This document shows, in pieces, positions 8,155 through 16,641 of a stretch of DNA of 29,988 bases. Every line of letters starts with the position of its first letter. Position 1 is the stretch's first letter. The stretch is from an uncultured Bifidobacterium sp. (GTDB lineage Bacteria > Actinomycetota > Actinomycetes > Actinomycetales > Bifidobacteriaceae): NCBI GenBank assembly GCA_937874315.1, contig CALNAE010000294.1, positions 1 to 29,988 on the forward strand. Direction: 5' to 3'. The translations under genes were made by a program, and so were the position numbers. The notes under the pieces were generated by a model, which did no database searches, was not told where the DNA came from, and saw nothing but the letters and a program-made list of their open reading frames with translations.

Positions 8155-9291
8155 TTAGAATAACTTGCTGACATCATCCCGGGGCGTGAGTCCCAGATGC
8201 TCCCAGGCCTTCGCCGTGGCGACACGACCCTTGGGAGTGCGCATCATGAAGCCCTCGCGCACGAGATATGGCTCGCACACCGTTTCCACGGTATCGGACT
8301 CCTCGCCGACCATGGCGGCGAGATTGTTGAGACCCACCGGACCGCCGTCGAAATTCGTGACGATGGCCCTGAGCACGGCGATATCGAGACGATCAAGACC
8401 CTCCGAATCGATTTGATACAGCGCGAGAGCCTCATGCACCGCGTTGGTGTCGATCGTCTCCAACGCGTGGACGGTCGCCCAATCCCTGACACGGCGAAGC
8501 AGCCGGTTGGCGATACGCGGCGTTCCTCGAGAACGCAAGGACAGTTGATGCGCCGCGCCGGTCTCTAGGGTCAATCCCAGTACCGAAGCCGAGCGTTCGA
8601 TAAGCTTTTCCAGCTCGTCGCTGGGATAGAAGTCAAGATGGGCGGTGAACCCGAATCGGGCTCGCAATGGCGACGGCAACATCCCCTCACGGGTGGTGGC
8701 CCCGATCACCGTGAATCGCGGAAGGGTCAACGGAATCGAGGATGCGCCCGGCCCCTTGCCCACCATGACGTCGACGCGGAAATCCTCCATAGCGATGTAG
8801 AGCAACTCCTCCGCGGGGCGCGGCAGCCGGTGGATTTCATCGATGAACAGGACCTCGCCTGCATCCAAGGAACTGAGGATGGAGGCCAGATCGCCCGCAT
8901 GCTGAATCGCGGGCCCTGAGGTCACACGAATGGCGACGCCCAATTCGTTGGCCACGATCATGGCCAGAGTCGTTTTGCCCAGTCCGGGAGGGCCCGCCAT
9001 CAGAATGTGATCCGGCGGGGTCTCGCGCTTGCGCGCGGCATCCAGAAACAGTTGTAACTGGGCCTTCAGGCGTGGCTGACCGATAAAACCGTCCAGTACC
9101 TGAGGGCGCAGTTCCTCATCGCTGATCGGCTCGTTTCCCTGGGGGGCGGCCGAAACCATGCGCAATGATTCCTCCGAGCTGCCGGTGTTGTCGGTGTTGT
9201 CGGCGTTCACGGCACCCGTGCCGCCGACATTGGCCGACAGGCCGCGTGCTTCGGGTTCATGCCCCGGCAATCCATGTGCGGACGAATTCAT
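8155..9291 (-). CDS. ruvB: Holliday junction branch-migration helicase RuvB
   Basis: Hexameric AAA+ motor that drives branch migration of Holliday junctions with RuvA. Walker A GPPGLGKT is at about 100-107, Walker B LFIDEIH at about 149-154, sensor 1 GATTR, arginine-finger segment PLRARFG, and a C-terminal winged-helix part ([13 protein letters not shown]). The protein is 378 aa with about 50 poorly conserved N-terminal residues, including a repeated Asp-Asn-Thr stretch from 9-base repeats. ATG 9291 follows GGGAGG; the in-frame GTG at 9303 lies inside that SD and is rejected. It is separated from ruvA by 151 bases holding a perfect palindrome. Confidence 0.97.
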   Translation of the reverse strand: MNSSAHGLPGHEPEARGLSANVGGTGAVNADNTDNTGSSEESLRMVSAAPQGNEPISDEELRPQVLDGFIGQPRLKAQLQLFLDAARKRETPPDHILMAGPPGLGKTTLAMIVANELGVAIRVTSGPAIQHAGDLASILSSLDAGEVLFIDEIHRLPRPAEELLYIAMEDFRVDVMVGKGPGASSIPLTLPRFTVIGATTREGMLPSPLRARFGFTAHLDFYPSDELEKLIERSASVLGLTLETGAAHQLSLRSRGTPRIANRLLRRVRDWATVHALETIDTNAVHEALALYQIDSEGLDRLDIAVLRAIVTNFDGGPVGLNNLAAMVGEESDTVETVCEPYLVREGFMMRTPKGRVATAKAWEHLGLTPRDDVSKLF

Positions 9292-9415
9292 CGTTCCTCC
9301 CACGTCCTTCGTTTGCCACCGTATTGTTCTGTTCCGTGCTGTTGCATACCGTTGCGTCGTTGATGCATTCGTATCGCGTCGTCGCCGTGCCGTCCGACCG
9401 CATCAGGCATCATCA

Positions 9416-9433
9416 CGTCTCCACGTGGAGACG
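9416..9433. repeat. 18-bp perfect palindrome between ruvA and ruvB
   Basis: A fully self-complementary 18-mer (CGTCTCCACGTGGAGACG) centred on CACGTG, starting ten bases after the ruvA stop on the minus strand. No U-tract follows. As RNA it gives a 7-bp stem with a 4-base loop; as DNA it resembles a dimeric-regulator site. It may attenuate transcription into ruvB or mark a ruvB promoter region. Confidence 0.75.
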
Positions 9434-9442
9434 CCGCGCAGC

Positions 9443-10060
9443 TCACCGGCCCCGATCCAGCGAGGCCAGGGCCAGCCGCAATACTTTGGGGACATCCTCC
9501 GCCTTCATCGGAGTGGCGATGTCATTGTCCTCGCAGGCTGACTGCACCGCCCGCTGCGCGTCCTGAGATCTCCACCCCAGGGAGATCAGCCCCTCGATAA
9601 CCTGCATGGTGCCGGTATCGAATTGCGATGTCTCGTCCCGACCCTCGGCATCCAGCGCGCTCAGGTCGATTGACCCCTTGAGCTCAAGAATGATTTTCTG
9701 AGCGCCCTTTTTCCCCAGACCCGGTGCCTTGGACAGGGTGGTCGCATCGCCGTCGGAAACCGCCTGGGCCAGCCGGTTCGCGGTGAGCGTAGACAGCAGG
9801 GACAACGCGACACGTGGGCCGATGCCGCTCACCTTCTGCAGCTGAAGGAACATCCGCTTCGAAGCCTGGGAAAGAAAGCCATAGAGCGCTATCGAATCCT
9901 GTGAGACGCTCAGTGAGGTGTACACCTTGGTTTCCTGACCCGCATGCATGGCGGCGATGTCGGCCGCAGGCATGCGGACCTCATATCCAACGCCGGCCAC
10001 TCCGATCAGCGCCGTGTCCGGCCCAACCGCCTCCACCCTACCGGTGAGCATTGCGATCAT
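9443..10060 (-). CDS. ruvA: Holliday junction DNA-binding protein RuvA
   Basis: Junction-recognition subunit that loads RuvB. It starts with the OB-fold MIAMLTGRVEAVG...GVGYEVRMP, then helix-hairpin-helix motifs (FLQLQKVSGIGPRVALSLLS and LSKAPGLGKKGAQKIILEL), an acidic linker and the C-terminal RuvB-binding domain (EGLISLGWRSQDAQRAV). At 205 aa it has family size. GGGAG lies seven bases before ATG 10060. It follows ruvC by 42 bases. Confidence 0.97.
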   Translation of the reverse strand: MIAMLTGRVEAVGPDTALIGVAGVGYEVRMPAADIAAMHAGQETKVYTSLSVSQDSIALYGFLSQASKRMFLQLQKVSGIGPRVALSLLSTLTANRLAQAVSDGDATTLSKAPGLGKKGAQKIILELKGSIDLSALDAEGRDETSQFDTGTMQVIEGLISLGWRSQDAQRAVQSACEDNDIATPMKAEDVPKVLRLALASLDRGR

Positions 10061-10102
10061 GACACAACTCCCTCATCTGTGTTCGAACATCTGTTCGATA
10101 GT

Positions 10103-10684
10103 CTACATGCCCCGGTCGACGCTGTTGCGACGTTTGCTTCGTTGGGCGGCCTGCGCCCACTGCCGTTGAGCGGTGGTCAGATGCTGTTCGCGCTCCCCGC
10201 CCTCAAGCGCACCGGCAGGTCTGAGGGCATGGCAGATGGCCTGCGCCAAAGCATCCGCAGCGTCGGCGGGCTGCGGTAGGACGTTGAGATTGAGGATCCT
10301 GGCGACCATGCGCTCCACCTGGATCTTCTCGGCGCGACCGTTGCCGGTGATCGCGAGCTTCACCTCGGTGGGAGTGTGCAGGGCCACGGGAATGCCCCGC
10401 TGCGCTGCCGCAAGCATGGCCATACCGGCGGCCTGAGCCGTTCCGAGGACCGTATTGCGGTTTTCCTGGGCAAACACACGTTCTATGGATACCGTGTCCG
10501 GGGCGAAACGCTCGATCTTCTCCGCTAAGCCGTCATAGATGGCAAGCAGACGCAGATCCTGTGACACCTTTGGGTCTGAACGGACGACGTCGACGTGAAT
10601 AAAGGAAAGCCGACGCGATGCGCCGGCTTCGATGACGCCGACTCCGCACCGTGTCAGGCCAGGGTCGACGCCGAGAATCAGCAT
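10103..10684 (-). CDS. ruvC: crossover junction endonuclease RuvC
   Basis: Dimeric RNase-H-fold resolvase that cuts Holliday junctions symmetrically. The four catalytic acidic residues are all visible: D7 (GVDPG), E68 (SIERVF), D141 and D144 (ADAADALA). The 193-aa protein is slightly longer than the E. coli enzyme because of a basic C-terminal tail. GAGGA lies upstream of ATG 10684. Only five bases separate it from the yebC stop, so the two genes are probably cotranscribed. Confidence 0.97.
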   Translation of the reverse strand: MLILGVDPGLTRCGVGVIEAGASRRLSFIHVDVVRSDPKVSQDLRLLAIYDGLAEKIERFAPDTVSIERVFAQENRNTVLGTAQAAGMAMLAAAQRGIPVALHTPTEVKLAITGNGRAEKIQVERMVARILNLNVLPQPADAADALAQAICHALRPAGALEGGEREQHLTTAQRQWAQAAQRSKRRNSVDRGM

Positions 10685-10689
10685 GAGCG

Positions 10690-11448
10690 TTAGTCCTCTT
10701 CGGCGAGTTGGTCCATCACCTCGTCGGACGCGGTCCAGTTGCTGTATACGTTCTGCACATCGTCGAGGTCATCGAGATTGTCGATGAGCTTCGACACCTT
10801 GTGCGCGTCGTCGAGGTCCAGCTCGATCTCGGAATTCGGGTTCATGACCAGATCCGCCGAATCATAATCAATACTCGCCTTTTGCAGGGCCTCTCGCACG
10901 CTGACCATATCCGTCGGGGCGGTGATCACCGTATAGACCTCGCCTTCGTCCTTCACGTCCTCGGCACCGGCCTCGGCGGCGGTTTCAAAGAGCTTGTCGA
11001 AGTCCACGCCTTCGGAGGGCACCACGATCTGTCCCTTGCGCTCGAAGTTGAAGCTGACCGATCCGGTGGTGGCCAGCGAACCGTTGCTCTTGGTCAGCGT
11101 GGAGCGCACGTCGGCTGCGGCGCGATTGCGGTTATCGGTCAGGCATTCGATGATCAGTCCTACACCGGCCGGCGCGTAGCCCTCATACACGATGGTCTCG
11201 TAGTTGGCGGCACCCGCCTCGGCGCCCGATCCTCGTTTGACGGCGCGGCTGATGTTGTCAGCCGGCATGGATGACTTTTTGGCCTTGACGATGGCATCGT
11301 ACAATGTCGGATTACCATCGGGGTCGCCACCGCCCATGCGGGCGGCAATCTCGATATTCTTGATGAGTTTGGCGAACAGCTTGCCGCGCTTGGCGTCAAT
11401 GGCGGCCTTCTTGTTTTTGGTGGTCGCCCACTTGGAATGCCCTGACAT
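10690..11448 (-). CDS. yebC: YebC/PmpR family protein (TACO1-like)
   Basis: Member of the YebC/TACO1 family. Members have been described as transcriptional regulators and, more recently, as ribosome-associated factors easing difficult peptide stretches; the role here is not determinable. The N-terminus [25 protein letters not shown] and the [15 protein letters not shown] and [10 protein letters not shown] segments are diagnostic. Length is 252 aa, as usual. AGGAG is four bases before the ATG. The family is typically found directly upstream of ruvC, as here. Confidence 0.95.
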   Translation of the reverse strand: MSGHSKWATTKNKKAAIDAKRGKLFAKLIKNIEIAARMGGGDPDGNPTLYDAIVKAKKSSMPADNISRAVKRGSGAEAGAANYETIVYEGYAPAGVGLIIECLTDNRNRAAADVRSTLTKSNGSLATTGSVSFNFERKGQIVVPSEGVDFDKLFETAAEAGAEDVKDEGEVYTVITAPTDMVSVREALQKASIDYDSADLVMNPNSEIELDLDDAHKVSKLIDNLDDLDDVQNVYSNWTASDEVMDQLAEED

Positions 11449-11471
11449 ATTGCTCCTAGCAGGTATACGGA

Positions 11472-11484
11472 TACGTTAAACGTA
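11472..11484. promoter_or_regulatory. 13-base symmetric site upstream of yebC
   Basis: TACGTT-A-AACGTA is a perfect odd-length palindrome in the 53-base pimA-yebC gap, 23 bases before the yebC start codon. It may be a regulator site or part of a yebC promoter. Nothing else supports it. Confidence 0.3.
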
Positions 11485-11501
11485 ACGATTCTAGAGCGCT
11501 T

Positions 11502-12743
11502 TCACGACAATGCCCGCGCATATACGGCCAGTACCTGATCGGTGACGGTGTCCCAATCGAAAGCGATGGAGCGCCGCGATCCGGCCTGCGCCAGTTGTTG
11601 CCGTTGCGTGCGGTCGTCGAGCAGCGTGCAGATCCGCCGTGCGCATTGCGCGTCATCGCCGGTGCTGAACAGCGCCGCGGCGCGACCGTCATCGCTGACC
11701 GCACGGAACGCCTGCAGATCCGAGGCGACCACGGGGCAGGCCGCGGACATGGCCTCCGTGAGCACGATGCCGAAGCTTTCACCACCGAGCTGTGGGGCGA
11801 CGAACAGACTCAATGAACGATAAAACCGGGCTTTGTCCTGATCGCTGATTCTGCCGAGAAATTCGATATGGTCGTCCAGACCTTCCCCGTCACGAAGCTC
11901 ATGGACGATGCGGCGGCCTTCCTGCTCACCGTCTCCGGCGCAGAGAAAACGAGCGTGGGGAACGTGCTGAAGCACTCGTGCGGCAGCCTTGGCGAAGACC
12001 TTGAACCCTTTGCGCTCCTCCCCCATTCTCCCTAGAAAGCCAATGGTGGGACTCTGCGTGGTTCCCAGCCAAGCCGGGTCGCATTCGGCATCATGGAATT
12101 GAGACCGGTCGATGCCGTTGGGAATGACGGTAGTGGCCGTATTGTCGGGCAGGTAGTGTGCTACGACGTCCAACGCCTCGTCACTGACGCAGATGGCCTG
12201 CTCCAGCGGTTCGAGGTACCGTCTCAGATACGGTTCGAACAGTCTCAGCGTCGCCGGATATCGATCGAATGCGGAATGGAAGGTGGCGATGAGGGGCGGA
12301 TGATGGCGCAGCGTCAATGCCTTGTGGCTCAAGGACGGCGCCTCAGGTTCATGCAGGTGGACGATGTCGAATTTCCCCTGTTTGATCCAACGCCTCGTCT
12401 GGATGCCGACGAAGCCAAAATAACTCAGACGGGCCACGGATCCGTTATACGGGATGCTGAACGAGGTGCCGTTGGTGTTGACCCACAACGGCATATCGGT
12501 GGTGCGTCTGCCAGGTGCCAGCACCTCCACGTGATGGCCGCGTGAACGCAGCTGACGGGCGAAATCCCTGATGTGGAATTGGACACCGCCCGGCGTTTCG
12601 AAAGAATACGGCGAGATGATGCCGATGCTGAGTTTTCTTCCGTGTAACGGATCGGATGCGGGCACGGATGCGGGTGCGGGTGCGCGGTGATACTCTCTCG
12701 AAGGCATATCCAGCATTGTTCCACGAGAGACATGCTTTGTCAT
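11502..12743 (-). CDS. pimA: GT4 glycosyltransferase, phosphatidylinositol mannosyltransferase PimA-like
   Basis: Predicted to transfer the first mannose from GDP-mannose to phosphatidylinositol at the inner membrane face. GT-B fold: the N-terminal domain starts SIGIISPYSFETPGGVQFHI and contains HEPEAPS and FHSAFDR; the C-terminal domain shows IGFLGRMGEERKGF and the EX7E nucleotide-sugar motif ESFGIVLTE (E322 and E330). A proline/alanine-rich stretch of about 35 residues precedes the domain. The start is uncertain: ATG 12743 is my choice, with TTG 12752, ATG 12716 and ATG 12707 as alternatives, none with a strong SD. Placement after pgsA and patA supports the PimA assignment over other GT4 enzymes. 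Confidence 0.88.
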   Translation of the reverse strand: MTKHVSRGTMLDMPSREYHRAPAPASVPASDPLHGRKLSIGIISPYSFETPGGVQFHIRDFARQLRSRGHHVEVLAPGRRTTDMPLWVNTNGTSFSIPYNGSVARLSYFGFVGIQTRRWIKQGKFDIVHLHEPEAPSLSHKALTLRHHPPLIATFHSAFDRYPATLRLFEPYLRRYLEPLEQAICVSDEALDVVAHYLPDNTATTVIPNGIDRSQFHDAECDPAWLGTTQSPTIGFLGRMGEERKGFKVFAKAAARVLQHVPHARFLCAGDGEQEGRRIVHELRDGEGLDDHIEFLGRISDQDKARFYRSLSLFVAPQLGGESFGIVLTEAMSAACPVVASDLQAFRAVSDDGRAAALFSTGDDAQCARRICTLLDDRTQRQQLAQAGSRRSIAFDWDTVTDQVLAVYARALS

Positions 12744-12751
12744 CTTTGACA

Positions 12752-12788
12752 AGTCGCCTGCACGGTGGATTGCATGTCGCAGGCGACT
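12752..12788. promoter_or_regulatory. 10-bp inverted repeat at the patA-pimA junction
   Basis: Arms 12752-12761 and 12779-12788 are perfect reverse complements (AGTCGCCTGC / GCAGGCGACT) around a 17-base loop. On the minus-strand mRNA it starts at the patA stop codon and ends about nine bases before the preferred pimA ATG, covering the alternative TTG and the place where a ribosome site would be expected. It could modulate pimA translation or trim the transcript. Confidence 0.6.
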
Positions 12789-13791
12789 ATTTCCGACCGT
12801 GACGGCGCAGTTGTTCGGCCCGCTCGGCGATGTCGTCCGGCACGTCGTGCAACCGCCGCAGGTCGAGATCCTCCAGAAACAGTGGCTGCAGCATATGCCA
12901 ATCCTGGGGGTTGGCGGCTATGCCACGCGACCAGACATCCACCCAGGCCTGTGAGATGGCGCGAATGGCGGGTTCGCGTCGCCAAGAGCGGTAACGGTCG
13001 ATATCCACCGGCCCACTGATCTGCACGACGTAGCCATGACGGCTGCCCGCAAGCCGACGACGATCGCCGTGGAGCCGTTCGCGATAGATATTCGCCACGT
13101 ACAGCGGCAGCTCCATATCATAGGCCAGGGTCGCTGGGCCTCGTGCGACGCGGATGACGGAATCAAACGCTTGTACGAACTCGCCGTTGACGCTCAGATC
13201 CCGATCCGCCAGCAGCGGCACCAGCACATGAGGCTGCCCCAGCGCCTGTTCGAGTCGCCTGACCAGACCCGATTGTCCCGTGAGCACAACCGTCATGCCC
13301 AACTGTTCGCGAATCGACACGAATGCGTTCAGCAGTGCCGCGTCATCCAATCGTTCGGCGATCGTGGTCACGGGTGCCAAGGCATCGTGCGCCCACAGTC
13401 CGGCATAGTCCCAGTTACCCTGGTGCCCCATGGCGAGCGGCGCCGCTCCCGGATTGGCGTTGATCAGCTCGACGAGCGAAGCCAATCCATCCCCATCCCC
13501 ACGGACGCGTGCCAGCAGCTGGGCGCGATCTCGACTGCCGACGGTCATGGCCTCGACGAAATAATCGAAATAGGCATGCATATTCCGTCTGGATAATCGA
13601 CGAAGCTCATGATGGGAACGGTGCAAGCCGTGTTGATCCGGCACGTGGCTGAGATTGCGTTCCAACTGGCGCACTCCGCCGATGCCGAACAGCCACGCGA
13701 CGTCCGCCGCGATGGCGAACACCACCCGAAGACAGCGCTCCGATATCGGCACGCGGCCCTGTGCGATTGAGACGAGGATGCGGTTGAGCAT
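12787..13791 (-). CDS. patA: phosphatidylinositol mannoside acyltransferase PatA-like (LpxL/HtrB family)
   Basis: Predicted to acylate the first mannose of phosphatidylinositol mannosides from acyl-CoA at the cytoplasmic membrane. The catalytic HX4D motif of the LpxL/HtrB family is present in GHQGNWDYAG, and VPLLADRDLS and LYVANIYRERL occupy the expected later positions. It is 334 aa, a little over the usual 300. Located between a CDP-alcohol phosphatidyltransferase (9 bases upstream) and a PimA-like mannosyltransferase, an arrangement widespread in actinobacteria. No good SD precedes ATG 13791; translation may be coupled to pgsA. Confidence 0.87.
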   Translation of the reverse strand: MLNRILVSIAQGRVPISERCLRVVFAIAADVAWLFGIGGVRQLERNLSHVPDQHGLHRSHHELRRLSRRNMHAYFDYFVEAMTVGSRDRAQLLARVRGDGDGLASLVELINANPGAAPLAMGHQGNWDYAGLWAHDALAPVTTIAERLDDAALLNAFVSIREQLGMTVVLTGQSGLVRRLEQALGQPHVLVPLLADRDLSVNGEFVQAFDSVIRVARGPATLAYDMELPLYVANIYRERLHGDRRRLAGSRHGYVVQISGPVDIDRYRSWRREPAIRAISQAWVDVWSRGIAANPQDWHMLQPLFLEDLDLRRLHDVPDDIAERAEQLRRHGRK

Positions 13792-13800
13792 ATGACCGGA

Positions 13801-14478
13801 TTACCGTGCCGGTGTATGTTCGCCGCTGTCATGCGCCATCTGGCGACGAACCAGCGAGATGCGCTGGCACACCGTAATGGTGCCAAGCAGCGACAGTATA
13901 AGCATGGCGACCATCAGCACCGCGCCGCTATGGAAGATGCCGGCCAGCGCCATACCGATGAGAATGATCACGAGACGGTCGGACCGGGTGGCGATGCCGT
14001 TCTTCGCCTCGTATCCGACCGATTCCGCACGGGCGCGTGCATATGAGGTCACGAACGAGGTCATGATCGCATATAACGCGGCCAGCATGCCGACGATGCT
14101 GATGTAATCGGGAAAAGAAGTAGCGGGTGTGCCGTCGCCGTACCACCAATCGTGATGCAGATAGAAGAACATCACCACCGCCAGCAGCACGGCCCAGTCG
14201 GCGATCCGGTCCAGGGTCGAATCAAGGAACGCGCCGAAGGCCGTACCGCCGGAAGTGATCGCGGCGACCGAACCGTCCAACGAATCGAACACCACAAGAA
14301 CGGCCAATACCAGTGCTCCGGCAAGAAGCCATCCGGTGATGCCCGTGAGGATGGCCACGACGGTCGTGCCGACTGCTCCGATGACGGTCACCATGTTTGC
14401 GGTCACACCGATCGCGACAAGGGCACGCGCTATCGGTGCAATCAACCGTTTGAACGGCGCCCGGAGATGTTCTAGCAT
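13801..14478 (-). CDS. pgsA: CDP-alcohol phosphatidyltransferase, probable phosphatidylinositol phosphate synthase
   Basis: Membrane enzyme predicted to transfer a phosphatidyl group from CDP-diacylglycerol, probably to inositol-phosphate given the patA-pimA neighbours. It is 225 aa with several transmembrane helices. The CDP-alcohol motif reads DSLDGSVAAI...GAFLDSTLD: all four metal-binding aspartates and both glycines are present, but the Arg normally following the Ala (DGxxAR) is Ala. That deviation is worth checking. PGP synthase is the main alternative. ATG 14478 has a weak GGAAG site; the gene begins 40 bases after the thrS stop. Confidence 0.88.
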   Translation of the reverse strand: MLEHLRAPFKRLIAPIARALVAIGVTANMVTVIGAVGTTVVAILTGITGWLLAGALVLAVLVVFDSLDGSVAAITSGGTAFGAFLDSTLDRIADWAVLLAVVMFFYLHHDWWYGDGTPATSFPDYISIVGMLAALYAIMTSFVTSYARARAESVGYEAKNGIATRSDRLVIILIGMALAGIFHSGAVLMVAMLILSLLGTITVCQRISLVRRQMAHDSGEHTPAR

Positions 14479-14518
14479 ATTGTCTTCCGTTATTTTCCGT
14501 ATTAGGTAGTGGTACCGG

Positions 14519-16549
14519 CTATTTGGTCAGCTTGTTGAAATCGTCCGCGCTGAGTACCTGCTCTCGTTTGGCGATGATGTCCAGAATCCAGGACTTGGCC
14601 TGGGCCATCGGCACCCCATTGAGCTGACTGCCGTCACGGAAGCGGAAACTCACGGCGTTCTTCGAGACGTCTTCGGCGCCGGCGATCAGGGTGAAGGGTA
14701 CTTTGGACTTCGAGGCGTTGCGAATTTTCTTGCCGAAACGGTCATCCGAGGTGTCGAGCTCGCAGCGGACGAGACGCTCCTCAAGATCTTCGATGAAGGA
14801 TTTGAGGTATGGCGTGAATTCGTCGGCCACGGGGATCCCGGTCACCTGGACGGGGGCGAGCCACACGGGGAACGCACCCGCATAGTGCTCGAGTAGGATC
14901 GCGAAGAAACGCTCGATGGAGCCGAACAGTGCACGGTGAATCATCACCGGCTGCTGGTGCGTGCCGTCAGCCGCTATATATTCCAGACCGAAACGCTGTG
15001 GCAGGTTGAAATCGAGCTGAATGGTCGAGATCTGCCAGGTGCGACCGATCGCGTCGCGGGCCTGCACCGAGATCTTCGGGCCGTAGAACGCGGCGCCGCC
15101 TGGGTCGTCGACCAACTCGAGTCCCGATTCCTTGGCGACATCGGCCAGCGTATCGGTCGCCTCTTCCCAGATCTCATCGGATCCGACGAATTTCTTCGGG
15201 TCCTTGGTGGACAACTCCAGATAGAAATCGTTGAGGCCGAAGTCCTTGAGTAGGCCGAGCACGAAGTTGAGCAGGCTGGTCAGCTCACCCTTCATCTGGT
15301 CACGGGTGCAGTAGATATGCGAATCGTCCTGCGTCAAACCGCGCACGCGGGTCAGGCCGTGCACCACGCCGCTCTTCTCGTAACGGTATACCGTGCCGAA
15401 CTCGAACAGGCGAAGCGGCAACTCACGGTAGGAACGTTGACGGGACTTGAAAATCAGATTGTGCATCGGGCAGTTCATGGGCTTGAGGTAGTAGTCCACG
15501 CCCTGTTTGGTGATATTGCCGTCCGCATCCCGCTCCTCGTCCAGGCGCATCGGCGGATACATGTTGTCCTTGTACCAATGCAGGTGGCCGGAGGTTTCGT
15601 ACAGCCCACCCTTGGTGATATGCGGGGTCTGCACGAAGCTGTAGTGATGACGGCGATGCTGATCGCGTGAATAATCCTCCATGGCGTTGATGACCGCGGC
15701 GCCTTTGGGGTGGAAGACGGCCAGTCCCGGCCCGATCTCCTCGGGGAAGGAGAAAAGATCCATCTCTTGACCGAGCTTGCGGTGGTCACGTCTGGCGGCC
15801 TCCTCCATGCGGGTCACATAGTCCTTGAGATCGTCCTTGCTTGCCCAGGCGGTGCCATAGATGCGCTGCAGCATCTGGTTGTGTTCGTCGCCGAGCCAGT
15901 AGGCCGCGGCCGTGCGTTCGATTTTGAACGCCTTGATATAGCGGGTGTTCGGCAGATGCGGGCCCTTGCACAGATCCTTCCAGACGACCTTGCCGTCGCG
16001 GTCGAGGTTGTCGTACATGCTCAGTTCACCGGTGGAGACCTCCGTAGCGGTCTCGTCGCTGAGCTCGGCCTTTTTCTTGCCGATCAGTTGCAGTTTGTAG
16101 GGCTGCTCGTGTTCCTCGGCGCGCGCCTCGTCCTCGCTGACGACCCGACGACGGAACGCCTGCGACTGCTTGATAATGCGTTGCATATGCTTCTCGATCT
16201 GCTTGAGATCGTCGGGTGTGAAGGGCTCCTTCACATCGAAGTCATAGTAGAAGCCGTTGTCGATAACCGGTCCGATGCCCAGTTTGGCGTCCGGACGGAT
16301 CTCCTGCACGGCCTGGGCCATGACGTGGGTCGCGGAATGACGCATGATCGCCAGCCCATCGGGACTGTCCAGCGCAATGGATTCGACGGTGTCACCGTCA
16401 TGCAACGGAGTGTACAGATCTCTCGACTCGCCGTTGAGACGAACCGCGATGATGTCTTTATCGGTCGAGAAGAGATCCACGCCAGTATGACTCGCATCCA
16501 CCTCCTTCGATTCGCCGTTGAGAATAATGGAGATGGTCTGTTCAGCCAT
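14519..16549 (-). CDS. thrS: threonine-tRNA ligase
   Basis: Class II synthetase charging tRNA-Thr. Domains in order: TGS (1-62), editing/SAD domain with HSATH (H71, H75) and the [11 protein letters not shown] cysteine-histidine segment, catalytic core with the zinc ligands in MNCPMH, the DDSHIYC segment and IHRALFGS, and an anticodon-binding domain from about 570. The 676-aa length is normal, so it is a full editing-competent enzyme. AAGGA lies six to seven bases before ATG 16549. Only 92 bases separate it from the MATE gene; that gap holds a nested stem but no T-box. Confidence 0.97.
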   Translation of the reverse strand: MAEQTISIILNGESKEVDASHTGVDLFSTDKDIIAVRLNGESRDLYTPLHDGDTVESIALDSPDGLAIMRHSATHVMAQAVQEIRPDAKLGIGPVIDNGFYYDFDVKEPFTPDDLKQIEKHMQRIIKQSQAFRRRVVSEDEARAEEHEQPYKLQLIGKKKAELSDETATEVSTGELSMYDNLDRDGKVVWKDLCKGPHLPNTRYIKAFKIERTAAAYWLGDEHNQMLQRIYGTAWASKDDLKDYVTRMEEAARRDHRKLGQEMDLFSFPEEIGPGLAVFHPKGAAVINAMEDYSRDQHRRHHYSFVQTPHITKGGLYETSGHLHWYKDNMYPPMRLDEERDADGNITKQGVDYYLKPMNCPMHNLIFKSRQRSYRELPLRLFEFGTVYRYEKSGVVHGLTRVRGLTQDDSHIYCTRDQMKGELTSLLNFVLGLLKDFGLNDFYLELSTKDPKKFVGSDEIWEEATDTLADVAKESGLELVDDPGGAAFYGPKISVQARDAIGRTWQISTIQLDFNLPQRFGLEYIAADGTHQQPVMIHRALFGSIERFFAILLEHYAGAFPVWLAPVQVTGIPVADEFTPYLKSFIEDLEERLVRCELDTSDDRFGKKIRNASKSKVPFTLIAGAEDVSKNAVSFRFRDGSQLNGVPMAQAKSWILDIIAKREQVLSADDFNKLTK

Positions 16550-16571
16550 GATGTGTCCTTTGCTATCGGGG

Positions 16572-16634
16572 CCCGCGTTACAGGGTGCAGGCCTGGACTG
16601 TGATTCAACATGCCCACCCTATGAATGCAGCGGG
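16572..16634 (-). promoter_or_regulatory. possible nested stem-loop in the MATE-thrS gap
   Basis: On the minus strand, CCCGC (16630-16634) pairs with GCGGG (16572-16576), and inside it AGGGTG (16615-16620) pairs with CACCCT (16582-16587), with unpaired stretches between. It may be a MATE terminator or a thrS leader. The length and lack of a specifier domain or the full T-box sequence argue against a T-box. Confidence 0.25.
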
Positions 16635-16641
16635 ACATTGG

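Noticed and set aside
16550..16641. T-box riboswitch for thrS (AGGGTGG seen on the minus strand)
   Set aside because: The rest of the T-box sequence and a specifier stem are missing and the 92-base gap is too short.
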